Source: Desulfurellales bacterium
GTDB lineage: Bacteria > Campylobacterota_A > Desulfurellia > Desulfurellales > Hippeaceae
Assembly (NCBI GenBank): GCA_027035885.1
Contig: JALVTR010000061.1
Location: forward strand, 1 to 40,040
Length of the DNA stretch: 40,040 nt
Reading direction: 5' to 3'
Positions 1-8,238 of this stretch are shown here, one piece after another. Each line of letters starts with the position of its first letter. Positions within the stretch are counted from its first letter, which is position 1. The position numbers and the translations under genes were made by a program. The notes under the pieces are model-generated. The model was given only the letters and a program-made list of their open reading frames with translations, did not search any database and was not told where the DNA came from.

Positions 1-2
1 TG

Positions 3-152
3 CCAGATGAAAAGGAAAAACTCTTTGAAAAGAGAATCAAATTAGAAGCAAAATTAGAGGGTTTGTTGGGAAAACCCATGGATGTTGTTGTTAGCAGGGA
101 CTTTAACAAACCAATAGAAAAGGAAGCCCTAAAGAGCGTAAGAATAAGTTGA
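3..152 (+). CDS. Probable MNT-type nucleotidyltransferase, C-terminal end (partial)
   Basis: An open frame enters from the left edge and stops at TGA 150-152, giving about 49 visible residues. The pattern of a charged helix, a Gly-Lys-Pro turn, a hydrophobic strand (MDVVVSRDFNKPIEKEALK) and a terminal RIS resembles the C-terminal half of small MNT/Pol-beta-like nucleotidyltransferases. The conserved GSxARG catalytic part would lie outside the window, so the family call rests on a short stretch. Such proteins are often paired with HEPN partners, but no HEPN gene follows here. The stop lies 21 nt before the legionaminate operon, so the two may be co-transcribed by accident of position. Alternative: an unrelated small hypothetical protein. 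Confidence 0.5.
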   Translation, partial: PDEKEKLFEKRIKLEAKLEGLLGKPMDVVVSRDFNKPIEKEALKSVRIS

Positions 153-173
153 TGAAGCGTGGTGTAATTCAAA

Positions 174-1394
174 GTGGAATTTAGCACGGCAAAAGATATA
201 TTAAGTGTTATTGGTAGAAAGTCAAACTTATTTGAAAATGATATTAGAAAATATGAAGATGAGCTAAGAGATGCTATTTCAAAACATTCTTTTTTGATTA
301 TAGGTGGTGCTGGGAGCATAGGAAGTGCTACAGTAAAAGAGATTTTTAAAAGAAATCCTAAAAAACTTCATGTGGTAGATATAAGTGAAAATAATTTAGC
401 TGAACTTGTCAGAGATATTAGAAGTAGCTTAGGATATATTGATGGAGAGTTTAAAACATTTGCTCTGGATGCTGGTAGTTTTGAATATGATGCTTTTATA
501 AAAAATGATGGAAAGTATGATTATGTTTTGAATTTTTCAGCTTTAAAACATGTTAGAAGCGAAAAAGATCCTTTTACTTTAATGAGAATGATTGAAGTTA
601 ATATTTTAAATACAGAAAAAACTTTACTTCAAAGTATAGAAAATGACACTAAGAAATATTTTTGTGTATCAACAGATAAAGCTACTAATCCGGTTAATAT
701 GATGGGTGCAAGTAAAAGGATAATGGAGCTTTTTTTAATGAGAAGAAGCCTTGAAATTCCAGTATCAACTGCAAGATTTGCAAATGTAGCGTTTAGCGAC
801 GGGAGTCTTTTATATTCATTTAACAGAAGACTTGAAAAAAATCAGCCAATCGTTGCTCCAAAGGATATAAAAAGATACTTCGTAACTCCAAAAGAGAGTG
901 GGGAACTTTGTCTTATGAGTGCGATTTTTGGAGAAAACAGGGATATATTTTTTCCAAAACTTAGCGAAAAACTTCATTTAATGACATTTAGTGAGATTGC
1001 AGTAAATTATTTGAAAATGAAAGGATATGAACCTTATATTTGCGAAAGTGAGGAAGAGGCAAGAAACTTTTTTAGTTCTAAATCCAAAATCCAAAGTCCA
1101 AAATCCAAATACTGGCCTTGTCTCTTTACAATAAGCGATACGACAGGCGAAAAAGATTTTGAAGAGTTTTATACAGATGAAAATGTAATTGACCGGGATA
1201 GATTTAATGGGATAGGAATTATTAAAAACGAGCCTATTTTTGAAGAAGAAAAATTAAATCATTTTAAGAAAGAGATAGAAAGAATGAAAAATAGTTTAGA
1301 ATGGAATAAAAGAGAAATAGTAGAGCTTTTTGAATATATACTCCCAGAGTTTAGGCACCTTGAGAGAGGAAAAGATTTAGATGAAAAAATGTGA
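174..1394 (+). CDS. legB: NDP-N-acetylglucosamine 4,6-dehydratase, LegB-type
   Basis: Extended short-chain dehydrogenase (406 aa) that would perform the first step of legionaminic acid synthesis: C4 oxidation, C6 dehydration and reduction of a nucleotide-linked GlcNAc to the 4-keto-6-deoxy sugar. The Rossmann motif GGAGSIG is at residues 44-50, STDKA at 166-170 and MGASK at 177-181. The residue before GASK that is Tyr in inverting PseB/FlaA1 enzymes is Met177 here, as in the PglF-like, C5-retaining group. This fits a Leg rather than Pse pathway. The start is GTG; an in-frame stop at 165-167 rules out anything further upstream, and the ribosome site is weak. It overlaps legC by 14 nt. Four tandem 7-nt repeats lie at 1083-1110 in the coding sequence. 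The nucleotide carrier is probably GDP, judged from ptmE downstream. Confidence 0.85.
   Translation: MEFSTAKDILSVIGRKSNLFENDIRKYEDELRDAISKHSFLIIGGAGSIGSATVKEIFKRNPKKLHVVDISENNLAELVRDIRSSLGYIDGEFKTFALDAGSFEYDAFIKNDGKYDYVLNFSALKHVRSEKDPFTLMRMIEVNILNTEKTLLQSIENDTKKYFCVSTDKATNPVNMMGASKRIMELFLMRRSLEIPVSTARFANVAFSDGSLLYSFNRRLEKNQPIVAPKDIKRYFVTPKESGELCLMSAIFGENRDIFFPKLSEKLHLMTFSEIAVNYLKMKGYEPYICESEEEARNFFSSKSKIQSPKSKYWPCLFTISDTTGEKDFEEFYTDENVIDRDRFNGIGIIKNEPIFEEEKLNHFKKEIERMKNSLEWNKREIVELFEYILPEFRHLERGKDLDEKM
1083..1110 (+). repeat. Four tandem heptamers inside legB
   Basis: Four consecutive 7-nt units (TCCAAAA, TCCAAAG, TCCAAAA, TCCAAAT) encode the low-complexity stretch SKIQSPKSK at about residue 304. 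A 7-nt unit is not a multiple of three, so gain or loss of one copy would shift the legB frame. Whether this happens is not visible from one sequence. Confidence 0.75.
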
Positions 1395-2541
1395 TTTTAA
1401 AAATATTGTTGAATTTATAAGAAATATTTATAAAAAAGACTTTGTTGCTTTACACGAGCCGGTTTTTATAGGAAACGAAAAAAAATACTTAAATGATTGC
1501 ATTGATTCTACATTTGTGTCGAGTATAGGAGAATATGTAGATAAATTTGAGAAAAAAATTGCTGAGTATACCGGTGTTAAATATGCAATTTCAACTGTAA
1601 ATGGAACGGCTGCACTTCATATAGCTTTACTTTTAGCAGGAGTTAAAGAAAATGATGAAGTAATAACCCAACCTCTTACCTTTGTTGCAACCTGCAATGC
1701 TATAAAATATTGTGGAGCCAACCCAGTATTTGTTGATATATCTTTAAAAACTCTTGGCATGTCATTAGACAGTTTAAAAAAATTTTTGGATAATTACACT
1801 GAAATTAAGAATGGATATGCTTATAATAAAAGAACAGGGAGGAAAATTAAGGCATGTGTTCCTATGCATACGTTTGGCCATCCCGTGGAAATAGACAAAA
1901 TTATTGAAGTTTGCAATGAATATAATGTGGATGTAATAGAAGATGCGGCTGAGAGTTTAGGAAGTTTTTATAAAAATGAGCACACAGGTACATTTGGAAA
2001 ATTTGGGATTTTAAGCTTTAACGGAAATAAAATAGTAACTACGGGTGGTGGGGGAATGGTATTAACAAATGATAGAGAATTATCAAAAAAAGCTGAGCAT
2101 CTAACTACAACAGCAAAAGTTTCCCATCCGTATGAATATTTTCATGATGAAATAGGTTACAATTATAGAATGCCAAATATAAATGCGGCTTTAGGTGTTG
2201 CCCAAATTGAGCAGATAGAAAAATTTGTTGAAATTAAAAGAAAAATAGCGCATGAGTATAAGATATTTTTTGATAAAATGGGTATAAAATTTTTTACAGA
2301 ACCAGAAAATTGCCGTTCAAATTACTGGTTGAACACTATTATCTTAGAAAATAAAAAACAAAGAGATGAATTTTTAGAAATAACAAACAAAAATGGTATT
2401 CAAACGAGGCCAGCTTGGACTTTGATGCATAAATTGCCGATGTATAAGAGTTGCTTTAAAATGGAAACACTTAATGCTGAATATATTGAGGAAAGACTGG
2501 TTAATATTCCAAGCGGAGTAAATGCTTATGAAACAAACTAA
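1381..2541 (+). CDS. legC: PLP-dependent sugar aminotransferase, LegC family
   Basis: DegT/DnrJ/EryC1-type aminotransferase (386 aa) expected to transfer an amino group to C4 of the 4-keto-6-deoxy-GlcNAc made by LegB, giving the 4-amino-4,6-dideoxy sugar. The PLP region is clear: VIEDAAESLG with Asp188, then SFNGNK with the probable Schiff-base Lys217, followed by the glycine-rich TTGGGG. QPLTFVATCNAI and the GYNYRMPNINAA segment are also typical of the fold. Length matches the family. ATG 1381 lies inside the end of legB (14-nt overlap), and its own end overlaps the next gene, so translational coupling is likely. The order legB-legC is the same as in Campylobacter jejuni (Cj1319-Cj1320), which supports the assignment. 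Confidence 0.88.
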   Translation: MKKCDFKNIVEFIRNIYKKDFVALHEPVFIGNEKKYLNDCIDSTFVSSIGEYVDKFEKKIAEYTGVKYAISTVNGTAALHIALLLAGVKENDEVITQPLTFVATCNAIKYCGANPVFVDISLKTLGMSLDSLKKFLDNYTEIKNGYAYNKRTGRKIKACVPMHTFGHPVEIDKIIEVCNEYNVDVIEDAAESLGSFYKNEHTGTFGKFGILSFNGNKIVTTGGGGMVLTNDRELSKKAEHLTTTAKVSHPYEYFHDEIGYNYRMPNINAALGVAQIEQIEKFVEIKRKIAHEYKIFFDKMGIKFFTEPENCRSNYWLNTIILENKKQRDEFLEITNKNGIQTRPAWTLMHKLPMYKSCFKMETLNAEYIEERLVNIPSGVNAYETN

Positions 2542-3844
2542 AATATTATTGATCCCCTGCGATACAGAGATTGCTTATGAAATTATTGACTCTCTTAAAT
2601 ATCATAAATATTTTAAACTTGAATGTGGCTGCCACGAAAGGAAAAAGAAATATCTTTATAAAGATATTTCTTTTCTCCCTTATGAATATGATTTAGGCTT
2701 TTATGAATCTTTAAATAAACTTATAATAGAAAAAGAAATAGATTTAATTTTGCCTGCAAACGATAATTTAGCTTTTGAACTAAGCAAAAATTCAAAGAAA
2801 ATTAGAGCAAAGTTAGTCACACAACCTTGGAAAGTCCATGAGATAGTGCGATTTAAAGATAGAACTTATTCTTATTTTAATGATTTAATTCCGTGTCCGG
2901 ATACATACACCATATCAGATATAAACGAAAAAATCTTTCCTATATTTGTTAAACCTAAAAAGGGTCAGGGCTCACTTAACGCTTTCAAAATAAGTAGCGA
3001 TAAAGAGCTGAGACTGTTCCTTTTAAATTATGACCCTGAGGATTTTGTGATAATGGAATATTTGCCCAACAACGAGTTTACAATTGATTGTTTTGCTCAT
3101 AATGGAAAATTGTTGTATTATTTAGCCAGAAAAAGAGAAAAAACTTTTAGAGGAATTTCTATCCAGACATCGGCTGTAACGGATAAGAAACTTAATTCTA
3201 TGTTTGAGCAATACGCTAAAATTATAGCAGAGAACTTGGGAATGCATGGTATATTCTTTTTCCAAATGAAACTTGATAAAGAAGAAAACCCAAAGCTTCT
3301 CGAGGTGGGAGCCAGAGTTCCTGGCTCACTCTCGTTGAATAGAGCTTTCGGAGTGAATCTTATTGAATTAAGTATTTATCAAGCTTTAGGGCTTATTAAT
3401 GAAAGAAGTGTAATCTATTCAGCTTTAAGCCCTAATGAGATAGATTTTACATTATTTAGACCTTTGGGTAGAGTTATTAAAGGATATTTGAATGTGGAAA
3501 ATATCTATGTTGATTTTGACGATACTCTATTAACTCCTGAAGGAAAACTAAATTTAGATGTTGTAAGATTTATTTTCCATTGTAAAAATCAGAACAAACG
3601 GATTTTTCTTATAACTAAAAATAAAAATAATTCTTTATATAAGAAGCTTGATGAATATGGTATAAAGAACGTTTTTGACAATATTTTTCATATGTCCGAA
3701 GAGGAGAAAAAAACCAATTATATGATTAGAACAAAATCTTTGCTAATAGACGATTCCTTTGTGGAAAGAAAAGAAGCTATGGAAAAAGGTATTTTGGCAT
3801 ATAGTCCAGGAAATGTTAAGTTAATCGAGGGGTGTGTGCAATGA
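2528..3844 (+). CDS. ATP-grasp ligase fused to a HAD-like domain
   Basis: A two-domain protein of about 438 aa in the middle of the legionaminate operon. Residues 1-120 form a pre-ATP-grasp Rossmann-like part. Then come ATP-grasp features: VKPKKGQGS near 141-149, an EYLPNNEFTID segment near 177, and the metal-binding LLEVGARVPGS near 257-267. From about 325 onward is a HAD-like domain with DFDDT (329-333), an LITKN motif II-like Ser/Thr segment and LLIDDS near 405. ATP-grasp enzymes join a carboxylate to an amine or thiol, so this protein might add an acyl or aminoacyl group to the 4-amino sugar or nonulosonate. Substrate and HAD role are unknown. ATG 2528 is preferred over ATG 2522 because GGAG at 2515-2518 is 9 nt away rather than 3. 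It overlaps legC by 14 nt and legI by ATGA. Domains confident, role inferred. Confidence 0.75.
   Translation: MKQTKILLIPCDTEIAYEIIDSLKYHKYFKLECGCHERKKKYLYKDISFLPYEYDLGFYESLNKLIIEKEIDLILPANDNLAFELSKNSKKIRAKLVTQPWKVHEIVRFKDRTYSYFNDLIPCPDTYTISDINEKIFPIFVKPKKGQGSLNAFKISSDKELRLFLLNYDPEDFVIMEYLPNNEFTIDCFAHNGKLLYYLARKREKTFRGISIQTSAVTDKKLNSMFEQYAKIIAENLGMHGIFFFQMKLDKEENPKLLEVGARVPGSLSLNRAFGVNLIELSIYQALGLINERSVIYSALSPNEIDFTLFRPLGRVIKGYLNVENIYVDFDDTLLTPEGKLNLDVVRFIFHCKNQNKRIFLITKNKNNSLYKKLDEYGIKNVFDNIFHMSEEEKKTNYMIRTKSLLIDDSFVERKEAMEKGILAYSPGNVKLIEGCVQ
2643..2674. repeat. Perfect 32-nt palindrome inside the ATP-grasp gene
   Basis: Each arm is 16 nt, with the centre between 2658 and 2659; the mismatch begins at 2642/2675. 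In RNA it would fold to a stem with a TATA loop, preceded by A's and followed by T's on both strands, which resembles a weak AT-rich intrinsic terminator. It lies in codons for KKKYLYKDISF near the start of the protein. Confidence 0.85.
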
Positions 3845-4860
3845 AGGTTTTTATAATAGCAGAGGCAGGAGTTAATCATAATGGAGATGTAAATTTAGCA
3901 AAAAAACTTATAGATGCAGCAGTGGAGGTTGGAGCTGATGCTGTAAAGTTTCAGACGTTCAAAGCGGAACAAGTGATAAGTAAGTTTGCCGAAATGGCAG
4001 AATATCAAAAGAAAAACTTGGGTAAAGAAGAGTCTCAGTTGGAAATGGTGAAAAAATTGGAATTAAAATATGAGGATTTTAGATATTTAAAGTCATATTG
4101 CCATGATAAGGGGATTATGTTCCTATCAAGCCCTTTTGATATTGATAGTGTGAGATTTTTGAAAGACTTAGGGTTGACGATTTTTAAAATACCCTCGGGC
4201 GAAATTACTAACTATCCTCTTTTGAGAGAAATAGGAAGTTACAGAAAAGAAGTAATACTTTCCACTGGTATGGCAAGCTTAGGAGAGATAGAAAGCGCTT
4301 TAGATGTTTTGATAGAAAACGGAACAGAAAGAAAGAATATAACAGTTTTACACTGTAACACCGAATATCCTACGCCTTTTGAAGATGTAAACCTGAAAGC
4401 TATGCTCACAATAAAAGAGGCTTTTAAAGTAAAGGTAGGTTATTCAGACCATACTCTCGGCATAGAAGTTCCTATCGCGGCTGCTGCACTTGGAGCTACT
4501 GTCATTGAAAAACATTTTACACTTGAAAAAAGTTTGCCAGGCCCAGACCACAAAGCAAGTTTAGAACCCCATGAATTAAAATCTATGGTAAAAGCTATAA
4601 GAAATATAGAAAGGGCATTAGGAAATGGCATCAAAAAACCTTCTAAATCGGAAATAAAGAACATAAACATTGCCAGAAAAAGTATTGTAACCAAGATAAA
4701 TATAAAAAAAGGAGAGGTTTTTACGGAAGAGAAATTAGCCACAAAAAGACCTGGAAATGGAATTAGCCCTATGCAGTGGAATAAAATAATAGGGAGAAAA
4801 GCTTCTAAAGATATTCCAAAGGATAAATCTTTAAGTTTTAGGGATGTTGATTGGGGATAA
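3841..4860 (+). CDS. legI: N,N'-diacetyllegionaminate synthase, NeuB family
   Basis: NeuB-type synthase (339 aa) that condenses phosphoenolpyruvate with the 6-deoxy-diaminomannose released by LegG to form the nine-carbon acid. The TIM-barrel family signatures are present: IAEAGVNHNGD at the N terminus, VKFQTF, PSGEITNYPLL, LSTGMAS, LHCNTEYPTP, GYSDHTLG and EKHFTL. The last 60 residues form the antifreeze-like SAF domain (RKSIVTKINIKKGEVF) that caps the active site in the dimer partner. The start is ATG 3841, with GAGGGG at 3827-3832 about 8 nt upstream; a GTG at 3832 is also in frame but sits on the ribosome site itself. It overlaps the previous stop as ATGA. NeuB, LegI and PseI cannot be separated by motif alone; the neighbours decide for LegI. 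Confidence 0.88.
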   Translation: MKVFIIAEAGVNHNGDVNLAKKLIDAAVEVGADAVKFQTFKAEQVISKFAEMAEYQKKNLGKEESQLEMVKKLELKYEDFRYLKSYCHDKGIMFLSSPFDIDSVRFLKDLGLTIFKIPSGEITNYPLLREIGSYRKEVILSTGMASLGEIESALDVLIENGTERKNITVLHCNTEYPTPFEDVNLKAMLTIKEAFKVKVGYSDHTLGIEVPIAAAALGATVIEKHFTLEKSLPGPDHKASLEPHELKSMVKAIRNIERALGNGIKKPSKSEIKNINIARKSIVTKINIKKGEVFTEEKLATKRPGNGISPMQWNKIIGRKASKDIPKDKSLSFRDVDWG

Positions 4861-4864
4861 TATA

Positions 4865-6037
4865 ATGAAAAAAATTTGTGTTTTTACTGGAACAAGAGCA
4901 GAATATGGACTTTTAAAACCACTTATGGATGAAATAAAGAAAGATAAGGATTTAGAGCTTCAAATAATTGCTTCAGGAATGCATCTATCACCAGAATTTG
5001 GTTTAACTTATAAGGAAATAGAGAAAGATGGATTTACTATAAATGAAAAAGTTGAAATGCTTTTGTCATCAGATACACCTGTTGGTATTTCAAAATCCAT
5101 AGGCCTTGGTGTTATAGGTTATACTGATGCTTTAGAAAGGTTAAAGCCTGATATCACAGTAGTATTAGGAGATAGATTTGAAGCATTATCTTTTGCAGTA
5201 GCCTCTTTTACACTAAAAATACCAATAATGCATCTATATGGAGGAGAAGTTACTGTTGGAGTTTTGGATGAGGGCTATAGACATGCTATAACTAAGTTGT
5301 CATATCTTCATTTTACTTCTACGGACGAATATAGAAAAAGGGTTATACAACTTGGCGAAGAACCAGAAAGGGTTTTTAATGTTGGAGCTTTGGGAATAGA
5401 TAATATAAAAAAACTGAAACTTTTTAGCAGAGAAAAGGTAGAAGAGAAATTAGGCAAAAAACTAAAAAAAAGAAATTTACTAATAACTTTTCATCCGGTA
5501 ACTTTAGAGAAGTGGGGCTCAGAAAAACAGTTTAAAGAATTACTAAAGGCGTTAGATGAATTAGGAGATACATTGCTTATATTTACAAAAGCCAATGCAG
5601 ATACAGAAGGTAGAAAAATAAATTATCTTATTGATGAATATGTTTCCAAAAACAAGGAGAAAACAGTTGCCTTTACTAATATGGGACAGCTTTTATATTT
5701 ATCCACAATGCAGTTTGTGGATGCGGTAGTTGGAAATTCATCAAGTGGCATAATAGAGGCACCTTCTTTTAAGATTGGTACTATAAATATAGGAGATAGA
5801 CAAAAAGGAAGGATAAAAGCCAGAAGTGTTATAGACTGCAAACCTAAATATGAGGATATAAAAAAAGCTTTTGATGAATTATTTTCTAAGAAATTTATGA
5901 ATGTGTTGAAAAAAATAGAGAATCCTTATGATAAAGGTGATTCTGCCTTACGAATAAAAAAAGTATTGAAATATTTTTTTAGAAAAGACATAAAAAAGAA
6001 ATTTTTTGACTTAAATTATTCTTTAGCAGGTAAATAA
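4865..6037 (+). CDS. legG: Hydrolysing NDP-sugar 2-epimerase, NeuC/LegG family
   Basis: NeuC-like enzyme (390 aa) with the UDP-GlcNAc 2-epimerase fold, expected to invert C2 and release the nucleotide, giving free 2,4-diamino-2,4,6-trideoxymannose for LegI. Visible signatures are FTGTRAEYGLL at the N terminus, VVLGDRFEAL, MHLYGGEVT and the C-terminal NSSSGIIEAPSF, which binds the nucleotide phosphates. The preferred start is ATG 4865, preceded by GGGGA at 4853-4857 with 7-nt spacing. An in-frame ATG at 4844, inside legI, would add seven residues before the conserved MKKICVFTGTRAEYG. It follows legI by 4 nt. The hydrolytic subfamily is inferred from context and length. Confidence 0.87.
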   Translation: MKKICVFTGTRAEYGLLKPLMDEIKKDKDLELQIIASGMHLSPEFGLTYKEIEKDGFTINEKVEMLLSSDTPVGISKSIGLGVIGYTDALERLKPDITVVLGDRFEALSFAVASFTLKIPIMHLYGGEVTVGVLDEGYRHAITKLSYLHFTSTDEYRKRVIQLGEEPERVFNVGALGIDNIKKLKLFSREKVEEKLGKKLKKRNLLITFHPVTLEKWGSEKQFKELLKALDELGDTLLIFTKANADTEGRKINYLIDEYVSKNKEKTVAFTNMGQLLYLSTMQFVDAVVGNSSSGIIEAPSFKIGTINIGDRQKGRIKARSVIDCKPKYEDIKKAFDELFSKKFMNVLKKIENPYDKGDSALRIKKVLKYFFRKDIKKKFFDLNYSLAGK

Positions 6038-6039
6038 TA

Positions 6040-6290
6040 ATGAAGGAGATTGTTTATATAAGAAATTTTATAGCTTTATTTTATGTGGGCAAACTGTCGA
6101 GAAATAGCTCACCAATCTCAAAAATAAAATCTTTAATAATGTTCGAAATAGAAGGCAATACGCAGAAATGCTTTGGGTTAATAAACTACAAAAAGTTGGG
6201 CCAAAAGAACCTTTATAATAAGGTGTTTGGCAAAATATTATAATTGTAAATTTGCCGAAAGTTTTATGTTATTAAAAGAGGTTTTATGAA
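6040..6290 (+). other. Gap between legG and ptmE, no convincing gene
   Basis: A 67-codon open frame (6040-6243) starts 2 nt after legG but has no recognisable motif and an odd composition. A different frame, the same one as ptmE, shows gene-like stretches interrupted by stops, for example RRQYAEMLWVNKLQKVGP. The region may hold the decayed remains of a small gene. Only the ribosome site AAAAGAGG at 6274-6281 before ptmE is supported. Confidence 0.4.
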
Positions 6291-7370
6291 GTGAAAAAAG
6301 ATATATTGATAGCCCCTGAGGCTGATTTGAAAGAGGCTTTAAAGAAGTTAGATAAAACGGCAGAAAAGACATTGTTTGTTGTAGATAGCAAAAATAGATT
6401 GATGGGCTCGCTTACAGATGGCGATGTTAGAAGATATATTCTGAAGACTGGAAAATTAGAAGGTAAGGTAATAGAGTTTTGTAATAGGTCACCTTTTTAT
6501 GTTAGAGAAAATAAGCTGAATAAAAGGCGATTGAAGAAGATTTTTTTAGATAAAAAGTTTGAAGTAGTGCCTATAATTAATGATTTGAATGAGTTTGTTA
6601 GCTATATAACATGGACAGAAATTCTACTAAAAGAACAAAAAGAAGTTTTGGAAAATAAAAAAATAGATATTCCTGTTGTGATAATGGCAGGAGGAAAAGG
6701 AACTCGCCTATCTCCATTTACAGAGGTTTTGCCAAAGCCATTGATTCCTATTGGTGGTAAAACCGTAGTAGAAATGATCATAGATAAATTTAAAAGCTTT
6801 GGTATAAACAAGTTTTATTTAACTCTTAACTACAAGGGTGAGCTAATTAAAGCTTATTTTGATGGGATAAAAAAAGATTATGATATACATTTTATCTGGG
6901 AGAAAAAATTTTTAGGAACAGCTGGTAGTTTGAGTTTTTTAAAAGATAAGATAAAAGGCAATTTTATAGTGTCAAATTGCGATATTCTAATAAATGCTGA
7001 TTTCTCTAAAGTGCTGGAATTTCATAAAAATAGTAGTAGCATTTTTACATCTATAACATCTATTCAGCGTTACAAAATACCATATGGAGTGGTTAATATA
7101 AAGCACGGTGGATTAATAAGCGAAATTATAGAGAAACCTGAATATGTGTTTCAAATAAATACCGGAATATATGTTTTGAGTAGTGAGTCATTTAGCTATA
7201 TTCCCGAAAGCGAGTATTATGATATGCCTGAATTGATAAAGAAATTAATGGATAACAACAAAAAAGTTTTTGCCTATCCTGTAAATGAGAGCGATTATAT
7301 AGATGTTGGGCAATGGGAAGAGTACAAAAAGGCTGTCGGTAAGCTTCAAGGAGAACTTTTGAATGTATAG
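6291..7370 (+). CDS. ptmE: CBS-domain sugar-1-phosphate guanylyltransferase, PtmE-like
   Basis: The 359-aa protein has two N-terminal CBS motifs (residues 1-118; LMGSLTDGDVRRYI in the first) followed by a nucleotidyltransferase domain (126-359) with IMAGGKGTRLSPFT at 131-144 and the PKPLIPIGG sugar-phosphate loop. In C. jejuni, PtmE (Cj1329) makes GDP-glucosamine from glucosamine-1-phosphate, and legionaminate there is built on a GDP rather than UDP carrier. The same CBS-plus-transferase architecture here suggests the same chemistry. CBS domains commonly bind adenine nucleotides and may regulate flux. The start is GTG, with AAAAGAGG 9 nt upstream; an ATG at 6286 reads into a stop after two codons. 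It overlaps legF by 8 nt. The donor nucleotide (GTP) is inferred from family and context. Confidence 0.82.
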   Translation: MKKDILIAPEADLKEALKKLDKTAEKTLFVVDSKNRLMGSLTDGDVRRYILKTGKLEGKVIEFCNRSPFYVRENKLNKRRLKKIFLDKKFEVVPIINDLNEFVSYITWTEILLKEQKEVLENKKIDIPVVIMAGGKGTRLSPFTEVLPKPLIPIGGKTVVEMIIDKFKSFGINKFYLTLNYKGELIKAYFDGIKKDYDIHFIWEKKFLGTAGSLSFLKDKIKGNFIVSNCDILINADFSKVLEFHKNSSSIFTSITSIQRYKIPYGVVNIKHGGLISEIIEKPEYVFQINTGIYVLSSESFSYIPESEYYDMPELIKKLMDNNKKVFAYPVNESDYIDVGQWEEYKKAVGKLQGELLNV

Positions 7371-8070
7371 AGGAAAAACATTTTTGGCTGTAATTCCTGC
7401 AAGGGGTGGCAGCAAGAGGCTTCCAAATAAGAACATATTGCACTTATCTGAAAAACCGTTAATTGCTTGGACTATAGAGGCTGCATTAGGGAGCTCTTAT
7501 ATTGATAGAAGCGTTGTTACAAGTGATAGTGACGAGATATTAAAGATTGGGGAAAAATATAATGTAGGTATTATAAAAAGACCTAAAGAACTTGCTCTTG
7601 ATACATCAACTACTATAGATGCCATAAAACATGCAATAGAAATTATTGGAAATGAGTATGATTTTACAGTGTTGCTGCAGCCAACTTCTCCCTTAAGAAC
7701 TTCAAAGCATATAGATGAAGCAATAGAATTTTTAGAGGATAGAAAAGCCGAAGCTGTAATATCCGTTTGTGAAGATGAACATTCGCCTTTGTGGAGTAAT
7801 ACGTTACCAAATGATTTAAGTATGAAAAATTTTTTGAGAAAAGATATTATAAACAAAAGAAGCCAAGATTTGCCTAAATATTACAGGTTGAATGGTGCCA
7901 TTTATATTTGTAGAACTTCGAAATTACTGGAACAAAACACATTTTTTTTAAATGATAATATCTATGCTTACGTGATGGATAGAAAAAGTTCTATAGATAT
8001 AGATGATAAGTTGGATTTGCTGTATACCTATGTGATTATTAACGAGGAAAAGTTGAGTGAGCTACTTTAA
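7363..8070 (+). CDS. legF: CMP-legionaminic acid synthetase
   Basis: NeuA/LegF-type cytidylyltransferase (235 aa) that activates the nonulosonic acid with CTP, the last cytosolic step before transfer to flagellin or another glycan. The N-terminal CTP-binding motif IPARGGSKRLPNKN is at residues 11-24, followed by TSDSDEIL, LLQPTSPLR and RLNGAIYI near the sugar-binding site. Length is normal. It overlaps ptmE by 8 nt (ATG 7363) and is the last gene of the operon; a 231-nt gap follows. Specificity for Leg over Pse or Neu5Ac is judged from the operon, not from residues. No PtmA, PtmF or PgmL homologue, which supply glucosamine phosphate in Campylobacter, is in the visible part. Confidence 0.86.
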   Translation: MYRGKTFLAVIPARGGSKRLPNKNILHLSEKPLIAWTIEAALGSSYIDRSVVTSDSDEILKIGEKYNVGIIKRPKELALDTSTTIDAIKHAIEIIGNEYDFTVLLQPTSPLRTSKHIDEAIEFLEDRKAEAVISVCEDEHSPLWSNTLPNDLSMKNFLRKDIINKRSQDLPKYYRLNGAIYICRTSKLLEQNTFFLNDNIYAYVMDRKSSIDIDDKLDLLYTYVIINEEKLSELL

Positions 8071-8238
8071 TTTATTAGTTGTGTAGTTGAGGCCGTCCTT
8101 AATTTGGCATGATTACCCTTTTTCCTAAGACCATTGTGCATAATTTACCTCATATTATAATGCCCTTGTAAGAAGTTGGTGAGTTTTATAAAAGCATTAT
8201 ATCAAATTTTACCCTACTGATTTTGAGAATCAATAAGT

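Noticed and set aside
1083-1110. CRISPR-like repeat
   Set aside because: Units are only 7 nt, directly tandem without spacers, and within a coding frame.
3301-3334. GC-rich hairpin GAGCCAG/CTGGCTC in the ATP-grasp gene
   Set aside because: It covers the conserved metal-binding motif codons and is only 7 bp, so it is probably a by-product of the protein sequence.
174-8070. Sialic acid (Neu5Ac) or pseudaminic acid locus
   Set aside because: The dehydratase and 4-aminotransferase exclude Neu5Ac. NeuC/LegG-type epimerase, PtmE and the Met-type dehydratase fit legionaminic rather than pseudaminic acid, which uses PseG and PseH.
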